Source: Dicyema japonicum
Lineage: Eukaryota; Dicyemida; Rhombozoa; Dicyemidae
Direction: 5' to 3'
DNA length: 64,000 nucleotides
NCBI GenBank assembly: GCA_011109175.1
Contig: RDEW01000010.1
Location: 958,796-1,022,795, forward strand
Made by a program: the position numbers and the translations under genes. The notes beneath the pieces were generated by a model. The model was given only the letters and a program-made list of their open reading frames with translations, was not told the DNA's origin and did no database searches. This document shows, in pieces, positions 45,681 to 56,004 of this stretch; position 1 is the stretch's first letter, and each line of letters starts with the position of its first letter.

Positions 45681-46202
45681 ATGAACGATTATGATAAAAA
45701 TGCAGAGGAAGAGAAGAAGGAAATGAACGAGAAGATCAAAGATTTAAACAACGAGTACATCATGTAAGACGTGTGACTTACGTTAGGCACTTGACTGATC
45801 TTCAAAATTTGACAACTATATATACTAACAAACTGAACCGTGTCAGGAAATTGAGTCACAGAATTTGTTCAGGAGGCTTGAAAATTTAAAAGTAGACTTA
45901 CGGCATTATTGAGAGAATAACTGAAAGATACATTTTAGCACTTGTAGACCATTTGGTTGTATTTAGTGTCATTTCATCGCTGATTATGAGGAGGAATATT
46001 ACATTGAAGGAATGTGCTCCTGCTTTGATACTTTGGGGGTATTGCTTAGTCATTTTTCGACATTTTCATGTGCTCTCTTGAGTGAGTTTGAACCACCTTG
46101 AATCCGTTTATTATTCAACTGTTGGATGATATGAAGATTTGTAAGATTACTAAAAGTAATGTTGGGGGTCAGCCTGATTATATTTTACACTTTTTATTGT
46201 GA
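45681..46202 (+). CDS. Host gene candidate: coiled-coil protein with a 23-bp intron
   Basis: ATG at 45681 begins NDYDKNAEEEKKEMNEKIKD, a charged helix. A 23-bp GTAAGA...GTTAG intron at 45764-45786 joins it in frame to HLTDLQNLTTIYTNKLNRV. One missing base near 45850 restores QEIESQNLFRRLENLKVDLR, another coiled-coil stretch. ERITERYILALVDHLVVF and RNITLKECAPALILWGYCLV follow, then LNPFIIQLLDDMKICKITKS up to a stop at 46202. The C-terminal half is helical and partly hydrophobic. I cannot name the protein. The consistent intron style supports a real gene. Confidence 0.5.
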
Positions 46203-46269
46203 CTTATTTTTGTAATACCTTATATGTCGGCTGAGACTACAAAATGAGTGTTTTTTAAGACTTCCTAAA

Positions 46270-46685
46270 TTTTAGCCCTGAACCTATGCTCTTAATGACA
46301 CTCCTCTAACTATTACACGACTGAGTGTCTACAAATGCGATCCTAAGATTTGGAGTTAACAAGTTTCTTGGTCTCCCTCCACTGGACATCGTGTCAGTGA
46401 ATCCTCCTCTCCTTGTGATATTCGGATAAACCTGGCGCGCCTCCGGTGCTTTTACCACGTGAGTTTCAACTCCTTCCCGTACAAGACCGGGCAAGCAAGT
46501 CGCTACTCTGCCCTTCATGTACACTTGATGACCACGGATCATATCACTATCCTCGTGTCCTGGTCAACCTTCTGTGTCTTCCTACGGGATCAACCTTTTG
46601 TATCTCTAGAAACGTCCGTCATTGGTAGTTACGCTTTTGTTAGCCACAGGTTTCCTTCACTTGAATGCAGCGAGGGGTGAATAAA
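46270..46685 (+). repeat. Dispersed repeat V, copy 1
   Basis: The end of this block (TGTTAGCCACAGGTTTCCTT ... GGGGTGAATAAA) is similar to 56475-56545 (TGTTAGCCACCGGTTTCTTT ... GGGGGTAAATAAA). The preceding bases (CTTGTACGGG... / CCCGTACAAG...) are less clearly alignable. It is locally richer in G+C than its surroundings. It may be the 3' end of an unidentified element. Confidence 0.5.
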
Positions 46686-47778
46686 AATAATAAATTTAAA
46701 ATTTGCCTGTTGCGGTGTTTTAAAAACCGAAGGCTTGAATTCTGCTTAGAATGTACTGCTTTCTGCACAGCTCGTTTCATTAACAACGCTTTTGTGTCAT
46801 CTGGAGATTAACAGTGGATGATGCTTTTTTATTTGCCTTATATGTTCTCGGCTTGAGAAGGCACAATGGTCAGATCGGTCATAAAAATCAATCTCGTCCA
46901 TAATCAAGCTCGAACTGCTAATTTCCTTGACATGGTTGTAACTTCGGATTTACTTTGTTCTCGCTTAGTCGGACGCCGACACTGAACTTAGGTATCAAGG
47001 AACGGATAGGCTTAAAACTTTTGGAGTGTACACGAGGGCTGCCCTTCGACTTTTTTGCTGCTACTGTTGCTGCCCTCCTTGGAAATTTTCCATCTTTGTG
47101 GGTGGAACGCCTGGGTGCACCAGAGGACCTCTGACCTATTGTGCCATTACCAGAAACTGAATTTCGTGTAACGGAGACTTAAGTCATTTGTTTCATTTAT
47201 AGTTTTAACTGTAGCAGCGGTATTAGTGGAATCATCCTTGTCACACTAAGGATCTTACTCGGGTGCTAAGTCCGAGGACGCAAAAAACTTGTTATGCGCA
47301 ATCCATCATTGTTTTGTTTGGCGTGAACATTCAAGTTCCGATCGCTGTCGGGAATTACTTCCATCAACTAAGCTAGAAAATTTCCGCAAGACGTATGCAC
47401 ATGAGAGTCACAGTTGTCACCCGTTTAGGTCAGTTTAGGTATAGTTCTTGTGATGTTCATGCAGTCAGATGATATTTCACCTCTGAATACACCACCTGGG
47501 CAGGGGTCGGCAACCGTGGCTCTTTGAGTTTTTTTATCTGAATCTTTCAATTATTGCAAAGCTTACTTACATCTCCAATAAAACATTTTCAAATAGTGAT
47601 CTTTTTCAAAATGTTTTTATGCATATTTTAGACTATAAATATTTAGATGCTATTTTATTAAATTGTTATTTTTATTTAAATTATTACATATTTTATCATA
47701 TTTTAATTTTAAAAATCTTCGCTTAATCATAAATTCTGTTTGTGGCTCTTCAACTATGTGCATGTCTACAAATTTAAA

Positions 47779-48045
47779 CTCAATGAACCAAAAAACACCG
47801 TCATAGCCAGAATGAAAAAATTCAGGTGATCACGGCCTCCCTCAGCAGTCTTCGTATGTTCGAACTTGAAGGAAATGCCGTCTAGGGGGAACTCCTCTGG
47901 ATGGTTGTTGACTAATGGTTCTTTTTGCATATAATTTAGGATTATATCTGGCGCCACCAGAGATGGTGAACCACATGATGCACGCTAACAATTAAAGCTA
48001 CCTGGAGCCAAAGGTGAAGAGGAGGAACAGAAAATCAAACAAATA
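47779..48045 (+). repeat. Dispersed repeat III, copy 2
   Basis: Matches 34441-34572 and the reverse complement of 61150-61425. The distal part, AAGAGGAGGAACAGAAAATC, is the reverse complement of the GTTCCTCCTCTTC tail seen at 61175-61200 and 49315-49340. It lies within the hAT-like element, so it was either carried by it or inserted into it. Confidence 0.7.
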
Positions 48046-48275
48046 ATCAATTCATGTATCTACATAGAACCACATTAACTTTGGCGTCGCATGGCAAAAA
48101 ATATGAAAATAAGTATTTTTTCCAATTTCAATGGACTTAGAGTTTTGCTATCATATCAGATCACCTTCCAAAATGTCTCCTTTGCCACGAAACTTTACCA
48201 GAACAAAAAGTCAAATCTAGAGAGACACTAATTCAAAGCATGTGATTTTTCAAGAAAATATCCAATTGGCGATGC

Positions 48276-48584
48276 ATGAAGACTAGCTGCGAAGAACTCC
48301 AAAAAATATTAAAATTGAAAGTTCAACATTTAATCATTGGAAGCATTCTGCCAGTAGAGAAGAACTTTTGGCATTATTTCAGCAAAAGGGTCAAACCTGT
48401 GCAGAGGACATTGCCGGTGGTATACTTGAATCCATGGAAACCAGATACATATCATGAATTGAAAAAGTTATATTCCAGATTCATATTAAATCATCCTCAC
48501 GATATTTGGGTTTATTTATTTGTGAGAGTAAGCGTTTTCACATATGAATTTGATCAAATCAAAATTAAGGAGTCAAATTACTGA
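48276..48584 (+). CDS. Unassigned 102-codon open frame inside the hAT-like element
   Basis: Reads MKTSCEELQKILKLKVQHLI, then KRVKPVQRTLPVVYLNPWKP and so on. No zinc finger or catalytic hAT motif is visible. It could be a decayed transposase segment or chance. It lies between the terminal repeats at 47501 and 48773. Confidence 0.2.
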   Translation: MKTSCEELQKILKLKVQHLIIGSILPVEKNFWHYFSKRVKPVQRTLPVVYLNPWKPDTYHELKKLYSRFILNHPHDIWVYLFVRVSVFTYEFDQIKIKESNY

Positions 48585-49285
48585 TTCAAATTTAGAATCT
48601 TGTCTTAAGTTAAAAATACAAATTACGACTCAGAGATAACACTTTTGGCGAAGGAAATGCAGGGTCAATTAAACATTTTTTGTTATGTTTTATTATTTAA
48701 AAAATGCCTCTTTAATTTTTTTAATTAACAAAAAAAAAAATTGGCTCTTGTTATAAAAGGTTTCCGACCCCTGACATAGGGTACGGTTGATGTCAAATTG
48801 GACATCTCAAACGAGTTCAACAATACTAGAGTCGACTGTATTTTGAAAGCATGCGGACGCCCTGCTCCAAAGATTTGGAATCTCGTATTCATGGCATAGG
48901 AAAGGATACGTTCTCTGTGTTCGGAACTCTCTTCTTCGCTTTGAAATTGACGACGTATGCAATGACAACTCTTTTCAATTTTTGGTACCTGGACAATGCT
49001 ACGATCAGTGGTAAAATTGGAGATTCTCCATCCATATAGGATCTTGGTTTATCTCCGGAAGACAGAAGCTGTTTGATGCCCATGTTGCGTTTTTCTCTAA
49101 AATAACTGTGTCCATATGCTATACACCATTTCTGCTTTTAGGCATTCAGTAATCAACTGGAGGAACCAAAATTTATTTTATTACTTTAATTTTCTGTTTA
49201 GTTAGTAATTCCACTCCGCTTCTACAGATATCAACAGCTGTAGCCTCGTAACGCCAATGTTCGTGGTGTGCTATGAGGCTTCTTT

Positions 49286-49430
49286 ATTAAAGATTTTTTG
49301 TTCGTTTCTTATGTTCCTCCTCTTCTCTTTTAATATAATTGAATCATATTATCTACCTGTCTCAGGTGGCGCCCAGTGCCCGGTTGACAAAAAAAAGATT
49401 GCCCCCACTAAACTGGAGAAGTTCTCATGA
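49286..49430 (-). repeat. Repeat III tail and repeat VI, copy 3
   Basis: 49286-49345 shares AGATTTTTTGTTCGTTTCTT and ATGTTCCTCCTCTTCTCTTT with 61150-61200. Reverse-complemented, 49365-49430 matches repeat VI at 27300 (TAGTGGGGG ... CACTGGGCGCC). The two repeats are adjacent here. Confidence 0.55.
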
Positions 49431-49673
49431 TCGCAAGGAATGGATGTATTCCACCTCGTGGTAACGTTCGAATCATGCATATAAACCATGTGAATAAGTC
49501 TAAAAGTAAGATTTTTGTTTTAAAATCAAAAATTCATAGTTCTTAAAAATTATTTAAAACATCTAAAATTGTGGTTTTAGTCAAAATAATAAAATGAAGT
49601 TATAAAGTCAAAAAATCAAAAATTTCGTGTAGTGTAAAATTTGATTAAAATTTTTAAATAAAATATCTGTTAA

Positions 49674-50021
49674 TTGTTATGGCTCATGATAGCAGAATGT
49701 TCATCCATCACCAGTCACCTTTCTGAGGAGGTGACGCTGAGACATGGCCAAGGTTTCTTATGTTTCTCCAAGGAACTAGGAATCCAATTCAGAGAGAGGG
49801 TGGCTCATCCTGAAAAATTCGGATCTACCATAAAAATGCTCTCCGATAGAATTCTTTTGCTGACTAAGAAGGCACTTCCGGACGACAGCTGGGTCGCTGG
49901 CGAAACATTAAGGAGTGTTCGAGAGATGTTGGCGACTGGAATTACCCAATTAGTGGGTTTAACCTTTCTTTCTTGGTGGTCTTGGAGTTTAAATAAAAAA
50001 ATAAATTGTTATTTACTGTAA
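49674..50021 (+). CDS. Unassigned open frame, possible host exon
   Basis: A 115-codon frame reads GFLCFSKELGIQFRERVAHP, KFGSTIKMLSDRILLLTKKA and LPDDSWVAGETLRSVREMLA. Its charged/helical composition is protein-like and unlike the AT-rich shadow frames nearby. It does not match the transposon families in this window. It may be a host exon; neighbouring exons were not found. Confidence 0.35.
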   Translation: MLWLMIAECSSITSHLSEEVTLRHGQGFLCFSKELGIQFRERVAHPEKFGSTIKMLSDRILLLTKKALPDDSWVAGETLRSVREMLATGITQLVGLTFLSWWSWSLNKKINCYLL

Positions 50022-50099
50022 TGTCATTATCGATCAAGAGGGTCACTGAAAGGTATCTCCAGTAATTTCGTTATCGATCAAGGGTCACTGGTCTATACA

Positions 50100-50200
50100 G
50101 AAGCATCGTAGATGCGTGGAACCTTCCACCGAATGGACAGTGCGAGATTCGAACTGGGGACCTCCTTGTGTTTAGTCCGGAACTTAACAAAACCGGAATT
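50100..50200 (-). repeat. tRNA-derived SINE (SINE-1), copy 2
   Basis: The minus strand contains a B box CAGTTCGAATCTCGC and then GGTGGAAGGTTCCACGCATC, the same 3' body as at 5366-5390. The A-box half is not clear, so the copy is truncated or decayed. Confidence 0.65.
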
Positions 50201-50224
50201 TTAAACTGAAATCAGTGAACTACA

Positions 50225-50655
50225 TTATTATTATAAAGCACTCACGAGAAAAAACAAAATTAGTTAAGTTCCCCCGACCGAGATACGATCATAATCTAAT
50301 GTTGCGCGCTAGTTTTCTTTGGTTGTCCAGGTCGTCCACCAATTCCATTATAATGTCAGCTGCTGCCCACACTCTTGTAACACAGTGAATCAGGTCCTAA
50401 TGGACTGCAAATCTGAGACCATATTGTCGGCAGGCCGATGAGAGGATAAAAAGGTGGAATTTGCCAAACAGTTCTATACATTGTGCCGTCGTTATGTCTC
50501 TTGTATTTTGTTGGATCGCATGCCAGTTGGTGTTTCTTGTAATGTTGTTTAAGTCCTCTGCAATTAGAAGATCCCAGAGTGAACGGAGAAGTCGGTAAGG
50601 AATATAATAAGACATAGTGTAATAGAGGCGTCGTCACCACCTCACCAAACATTAT
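50225..50655 (-). pseudogene. Family L LINE 3' fragment
   Basis: The 3' end (TCTCGTGAGTGCTTTATAAT and (TAA)n, 50225-50250 in minus sense) matches family L. Upstream, LVDDLDNQRKLAR resembles DLDSLRGLAKNR, and LNNITRNTNWHAIQQNTRDI resembles LKNITGMSWPSKIS...LYN. It is strongly decayed. Confidence 0.5.
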
Positions 50656-50884
50656 TCTGTATCTTAATAAAGATTTTGGTTAGTTTTTTATATTAAAAAA
50701 TTTATGATTTTAATTTAATTTTATTGAACCAAAAAATGATAAATTTGTTATAGTCAAAAAATCAAAGTTTTGAATTTAAAACTCAAAAAAATTCTCTACC
50801 TATTAGTTAAAGTGACTTAGTGATTCATATACGGTTTATTGATACTAAGTTAGTTAGTTTAGTAACCTTGGCATCACTAACTTG

Positions 50885-51125
50885 TATGGACCGGCGACTA
50901 TTAATTAGGACGCAGCAAATGCCGGTCGTTACTGGAAACTATTTGGTCACATTCTAAGAATGGAGCGAGATACGTCAGCGAATATCATCATGGAAGAATT
51001 CTTTGAAACATCTCGGAAAAAGTTCAGAGGCTATCCGCGCAGAACGCTTCCATAGTCCTTAATGGGAGTTTGAGACCAGTAACAGATCACGGTGAAAACC
51101 TAAGCAGTCCGAGGAGTCTGGCATC
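50885..51125 (+). pseudogene. Family L LINE C-terminal fragment
   Basis: Reads NAGRYWKLFGHILRMERDTS, then FFETSRKKFRGYPRRTLP, matching the ..RW.LFG..LR........ ..GRPRTTLP C-terminal block of family L. A stop follows at once, and upstream polymerase sequence is missing. Confidence 0.7.
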
Positions 51126-51599
51126 TATAATATTTGACATTAAACAACGTTAAAAACCTTGTTAATTTAATATTTTTGCGTTGTGAGTTTTGAATTTTTC
51201 ACGAGTGGGTCTATAGCTGTTACCCATTCTTTTGTGGAAGGGTTTCACTTCACTACTTACCTCTTTTAACAAAGTACATGAGACTTGGAGTTCGATCGAA
51301 GAAGAAAAAGTTTTCCCTCAAAGAAGTTTTCGTTCTAAGCTAATCGAAGGTGGAAGAGATATGTTTGCTCGAGCCCGAGCTGCCATCTAGGCACTTTCTT
51401 CTACAAATGGACCGCTCCAAAAAACTATCTACACCTACAACATTTTATTAAACAAGCATTCACCACCTTCTCACAATCTACGCCCTGTCACTTTTCTCAC
51501 CAAAGTGAGTCCTCTGACATCATCAGGTGATGAGATACTTTTTCCAATGCGGAATTTACACTCAGAAGTGGCGATCTTTACATAATGAGACCTGGCCGT

Positions 51600-52064
51600 C
51601 TGCCTTGTAAATTGTGAAAATCACTAGACTCTTCCTATTGCCCCTCAACTTATGGAATCAAGAAAATGCAGTTTTTGGAAAGTCAAATATTTGAAGAGTG
51701 AAATTGTCCCCACCGATGTCGTCAATTCCACTCTGGATGTGTTTGATGATCTCATCTTCGCGTCTGTTACTCATGTAGACTTGGTTAATCAGTTTAGAAG
51801 GCTCTTGAATTTTTAATTGGTTTCCTTAGAATACTTCTGGTCAACTTTGGGGACGAAAGATAATTGGGTCGTAGAGATCTACTCGATGATGACTTCAAGG
51901 ATCAATCTATTCATTCCACCAAGAGACAATTTTGGTTCCTGGTGACGAGTTCTGGAGATCCCTAAAAACATCCTCTGGATCACTATGATTGGGTGAAGGT
52001 TCTGCTGGAATGCGTAAGGATCAAGGAATTAGAAGGGTTTTACCCTTGGTCATTGGAATAATTT
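51600..52064 (+). CDS. Possible host exons, unidentified
   Basis: A plus-strand frame (51645-51815) reads KCSFWKVKYLKSEIVPTDVV and NSTLDVFDDLIFASVTHVDL up to a stop. A later frame (51985-52064) reads YDWVKVLLECVRIKELEGFY and then PWSLE and a stop. Neither resembles a transposon. The two could be exons of one helical protein, but I could not find in-frame GT-AG joins. Confidence 0.3.
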
Positions 52065-52139
52065 AATTAATTAAAGGATGCACACTAGGAGAAATGAGGT
52101 GGTCGCTAAAAGAGGCTCTTTCTTAATTAATAGTGATTC

Positions 52140-52600
52140 TTTTTTTTTAAACACGTTTTATTTAACAATAAAATATTATTTATTAACAATAACGGGGAAG
52201 AGCGGCTGCTGACATTACGGAGTAAGTGTTTCCGCGGACAACTGCAATCCCAATTCGTTGCCCCAGCCAGACCGCTTTCCGCACGTCTTTCCTACGGTGG
52301 GCCAATTTTCCTCCGATTTCCTTTAGGAAAGAGGCTGTGATACTTCCCGCATTACAAGACGTTTCGATTGCCACTGGTACAAAACGAAAGCGGTCTCCAA
52401 TTTCGCCATATTTTTTAATCTTGATTTTCTCGCCAAATCGGCTGCCGATCCACAGACTACACCGAGCTGAGTATCATCGAGAACGAGAAAGAATCCACAA
52501 CAGTGCAGTCTCATACGAGCGATTTTTCCTTAGTGAACGGAAAGGTTGTTAGCCCATCCGGTCTTTTCTCGTCTCCGAGGTACAATCCCCACGGGCTCGG
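52140..52600 (-). mobile_element. Family R LINE, 5'-truncated copy of the 38-kb subfamily
   Basis: The minus strand gives VAIETSCNAGSITASFLKEI, GGKLAHRRKDVRKAVWLGQ and IAVVRGNTYSVMSAAALP, close to the 38.6-kb copy (VAIETSGAAGNITASFLKEI). The 3' tail with TTAACAATAAAATATTATTT is shared. Upstream it reaches only the end of the nuclease (a trace of DGKRPDG is lost near 52590). The reading here preserves RGN, where the 38-kb copy has a one-base break. Confidence 0.85.
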
Positions 52601-52659
52601 TCTTTAAATAAAATAAATAGTGATACTTGGTCTTCAGATAAAATAAACCTTCAAAGACA

Positions 52660-52820
52660 CCCCCGCAACCGGAGTTGGTATCGACAAGGGCGGTGTCGTC
52701 ATTAACTGATTAGGCCTTCACTTTTGTCGAGAAGATCGGAAATCAGAGAATCTGTATTCTGTTACTATCAGGGGAAATGCGTTCTCAATTATAAGAGCAG
52801 TCAGTAGTTGTTAAATTGTT
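52660..52820 (+). pseudogene. Family R LINE C-terminal remnant
   Basis: Plus-strand frames read TGVGIDKGGVVIN and SVTIRGNAFSIIRAVSS, corresponding to ETSG.IG... and the final IRGN.FSI block. Highly decayed. Confidence 0.4.
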
Positions 52821-52877
52821 TTTTTCGTTAAATAATTATCTTAGTTAAAAAAGTCGACTATACTATTCGACCATCGA

Positions 52878-53280
52878 ATGAATAATATGTGTTTGTTTGG
52901 TGGTTACTTCACCTTGTTCCACCCATGGGAGATGATCACAGTCGAAATTCCTTTAAATTTTAGACTGGAAAAAGAATCAATCAAGTTGTTCTCTGAGATG
53001 AACGTTTCCAATAATTCCTTTGAGCCCCAGATTTTGGAATGGGGAGTAGAACCTGAAACGTTAGTATATCCTGAGTCCAGCATTTCGCCCATTGGTGCAT
53101 GAAATGGACAAGTGCTCCACCCAATGCGGTAGAGACAATTTAGTCAGCTCAAATTTCAAGGCACGTGCTAAAACTCGAAAAATAGACATCAACCAAATTA
53201 AATCCGTATTTACTAATCAATGTGATATACACGATGCACGTGGGATTAAAAACATCTCTGTTATTCAAGGATTGTAATCA
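52878..53280 (+). other. Unassigned open frames
   Basis: Frames 52878-53102 (EIPLNFRLEKESIKLFSEMN) and 53092-53277 (RKIDINQIKSVFTNQCDIHD) overlap by a few bases. They are protein-like but unlike any family I recognise. The minus strand is also open over part of the first. Confidence 0.2.
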
Positions 53281-53683
53281 GGACTGCTATATTATAAATC
53301 TTCCGTAATCACCACCAATGGAATCTCCTGGGGATCCAAGGGTGTTAAACCATTTCCGAAATTGGAAGAGAATTGTAAACTAAGAATGTCTACATGATTA
53401 ATCATATGAGTACTCATTTCAACTCCCACATTTTAAAGTAAAAGTTAAGTTGGGGACTTTGTTACGTTTAGAGAGAGACTGGGAGTGATGAATAAAGTTG
53501 TTAAAATGAGGACTTTGTGGAATATGTTCATCACTTTAAAAATACCATAATGAGGAAATTTTCTTTCAGATTTCAATCGTCTCACGATCATTTTATGAGA
53601 ACCCTTTCTAGTGATGCTGACGACTTATTTTTCGGTTCGGCGCTGGAATTCGTTTGTACTCATGGTTTTAAGATCCCTTATTC

Positions 53684-54016
53684 TTATGAACATATTTCGA
53701 CTTGATTTTCTTCTTTTTCGTCCACCTGCCAAACATTATTGCTTACACTAAAAATATACCCCGCAGCATCTCCTAATGACTTCCCGTCTGAAATTGCAGT
53801 ATAAAATATAAAGAACGTCAGATATAAGTAAAATGTGATCAACATATCATACTGAGTTTTATCGGGGTTTACGGTAAACTGTCTTTCGGGTCTCCATGAA
53901 TATAACTTTGTTCTGTTAAGTCCTGAGCTTAGATTAATTTTCGACCAAGTGACCTCGAGTGTTGATTTTAGAGCAAATGCTACTAAAAAGCTCAAATATA
54001 AGAGAAAACCCGACAA
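53684..54016 (-). CDS. Possible small membrane or secreted protein
   Basis: A 110-codon frame beginning MSGFLLYLSFLVAFAL has a typical signal peptide or first membrane segment, a hydrophilic stretch (VTWSKINLSSGLNRTKLYSW, with two N-x-S/T-like sites) and a second hydrophobic helix (DMLITFYLYLTFFIFYTAIS). The tail is acidic. No family recognised; the plus strand shows no competing feature. It could be one exon of a larger gene. Confidence 0.35.
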   Translation of the reverse strand: MSGFLLYLSFLVAFALKSTLEVTWSKINLSSGLNRTKLYSWRPERQFTVNPDKTQYDMLITFYLYLTFFIFYTAISDGKSLGDAAGYIFSVSNNVWQVDEKEENQVEICS

Positions 54017-54178
54017 AACAAGCTAAAATATATTTTCTGGGTACATTTACGTGGAAACTGGAGTTTACACCCAAGACTGAAAAAGACGGATTCTGTTAAT
54101 AAGCCAAATCGGATATTAAGGTCACTCATTACAGGCTGGCATTGTCTACTTTGAGGTCAAGAAGACTTCTTCAAAAAA

Positions 54179-54660
54179 ATGTGGAAGTTAATCATGGAGT
54201 ATTTGGAAAGAATTGTACATTGGTGAGATGACTTATACAGGAGATCAATTCTGATTAAGATTGCTTCAATAGTTATTCTGGTCTACACGTTCTTCGTTCT
54301 GGCAACATGCAAACAAAATATCAATGTCATGTGAGTTATGATGGTTGTTACCCTCTGAATATACAATCGAGGTAATCTCGTAGTGCTAGGGGACGTACTG
54401 TTCTGAGAACTTCTACAGTTTGATTATCACTAATTTCCTGATTGCTGGAGTGGTGATATTTTACAACCATTTTGTGATGTTTTAGTCCAAGCTAGATTTA
54501 GTTTCCTGGGGAAGTTCTAAATCTCATTTCGACTTCCAAGTTTTCACTTTTGAATGCAATTTTTGAGTTTTTATATGTCCAAGTCAATACCTAATTATTT
54601 GTCTTTTTATTTGAGTATTGGAAGTTTGTTCTCCTTCTTCGTGATCTTTCTTGCGGACTT
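54179..54660 (+). CDS. Probable multi-pass membrane protein with an 18-bp intron
   Basis: ATG at 54179 gives MWKLIMEYLERIVHW, where the Trp codon is split by an 18-bp GTGAGA...ATACAG intron (54223-54240). The join continues RSILIKIASIVILVYTFFVL, a membrane helix. Another 18-bp GTAATC...GCTAG gap near 54372-54389 precedes TYCSENFYSLIITNFLIAGV and VIFYNHFV, a second helix. The spacing of C..NF..L...F resembles TMC-type channel proteins, but I would not assign it. The part between the exons contains stops I could not resolve, and the 3' end is a guess. Confidence 0.4.
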
Positions 54661-54960
54661 CGGTTCTTAACGTTTTATATTAAAATTATTTTTTCACAAA
54701 AAAGCTCATATATGGTACTAAATATAGTGGGGATTATCTTTAAGTTATTTCCTTCTCTCTTTTGCTTGAATTGATCTCAACATGTCTAGGTTCTGTGATT
54801 CTAAAATCCAGTAATACCCCCTTTAAGGCTTGTGGCCCTTTAGACGCTATAAAATACGGTTCTCGGTTATAGAAGTGAATATCAGTGAATCAAGCCAGAT
54901 TAAGACCATAGTAGTCTTAAATTAAAATTAAATTCCAAAGACCAAGGATAATCAAACTAA

Positions 54961-55115
54961 CTAACTCCTTGATCCAGACTCGTTCCAATTCCAGAACTTG
55001 TCTCCAGGTAACGAAGTTGTCCCCGGAAAAGAATTGTTGGATCCTCTTGATGGCGGCCAAGCATTGGTCACCTCCTCAGTAAAGTGGATCCAGTGACGCC
55101 ATCGGAAGAAAAGAA
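54961..55115 (+). repeat. Dispersed repeat IV, copy 1
   Basis: CTCAGTAAAGTGGATCCAGT and the following GACGCCATCGGAAG are matched by the reverse complement of 60430-60480. The upstream 100 bases (GATCCAGACTCG...) partly match CCAGACTCGGATGTCTCCTG of the second copy. Confidence 0.6.
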
Positions 55116-56004
55116 AATAATTTTGACAAACTATCCACGTAGCACCACATTGCTCCACGCGATGTTGATAATTTAGCTTCGCTTTTTTATCAGGAAAAGT
55201 AAAAAAGGATCGAATCTTGAATATTTGACTAAATTTTTATTAACAATTAAATCACATTATTAAAGAATTTTATTTTAGTTTTTAAACATGTCTCCTAAGA
55301 TCGAGTAGTTTTCATGTTGGTCATCTGCTCGTAAATAAACTGTCTACGTTGTCTAGCGAATAAACTACATTTCTTTCCCTTATAAGTAACTACCAAATAG
55401 TGTGCCTGGTAGTGATTACAAGACGAGTGTCAAACTATTGGTCCCATATTTTTTAATCAGGTGTTGTGATGTTGAACCTATCCCTGCACCAGAGTCATTT
55501 AAGTTAAAGTTGAGGATAGTCCTGTTTAACAGCAATGATCGTATCCTCAAGCATTCTAGGATATCTATATTCATCTAGTCCATAGAGAAATTGAGCCTTC
55601 TTAGGAATTTATTTCCAGAAAAAACTGCTTCCGGCATTTTTTCATTAAAAACACAACTTCATAAAAGCGCTCTTTGGACAATACAGAAGATTTATCTCAT
55701 CAACATTAGGTTTCATATATATTCAGTCTCTTGAACTAATCATTAGTTCATGCCAGACTTGTCTGACTTTCTTCAATTTTATGCAAGTCGAGGTACGAAC
55801 GCGAGATATAGTGCATCCAAGACCATTTCGCCTATTTTCAAGAGAAGACTACGATTGCGTGAATAGGATGCTGACTTGTTGTATTTTGTGGAGACTTCTT
55901 GAGTGGTGTAAAGGGACATTCTTCAAGTAATTATATTTTTGGTGACGTGGCTACTTGAGTAGAGTCGTCAAGTAGTTTATTATACAGATTGTCTTCATCC
56001 CATC
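55116..56004. other. No recognisable feature
   Basis: No conserved frame, repeat or RNA gene noticed. Confidence 0.3.

Larger units (their letters stand above)
47501..48773. mobile_element. hAT-like element inserted in the family R copy
   Basis: The left end CAGGGGTCGGCAACCGTGGC and the right end, reverse-complemented CAGGGGTCGGAAACCTTTTA, are near-perfect terminal inverted repeats of the classic CAGGGGTCGGCAA hAT type. The flanking octamers CACCTGGG and ACATAGGG agree only in the last three bases, so the target duplication has decayed. The interior has no recognisable transposase; it holds repeat III and an unassigned 102-codon frame. Probably a non-autonomous element. Confidence 0.85.
47320..49165 (+). 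pseudogene. Family R LINE, split by a hAT-like insertion
   Basis: Before the insertion, VPIAVGNYFHQLS (47330-47375) matches the PIAVGNYFRRLTAK polymerase block. After it, VKLDISNEFNNTRVDCILKA (48790-48850, motif A) and FNFWYLDNATISG (48975-49010; the catalytic YLDD is YLDN) continue the same element in order. A trace of the region after the polymerase follows to about 49165. It is old and inactive. Confidence 0.65.

Noticed and set aside
54179-54660. Firm assignment to the TMC channel family
   Set aside because: Only a loose C..NF..L...F resemblance and two hydrophobic helices support it. Intervening exons could not be resolved.
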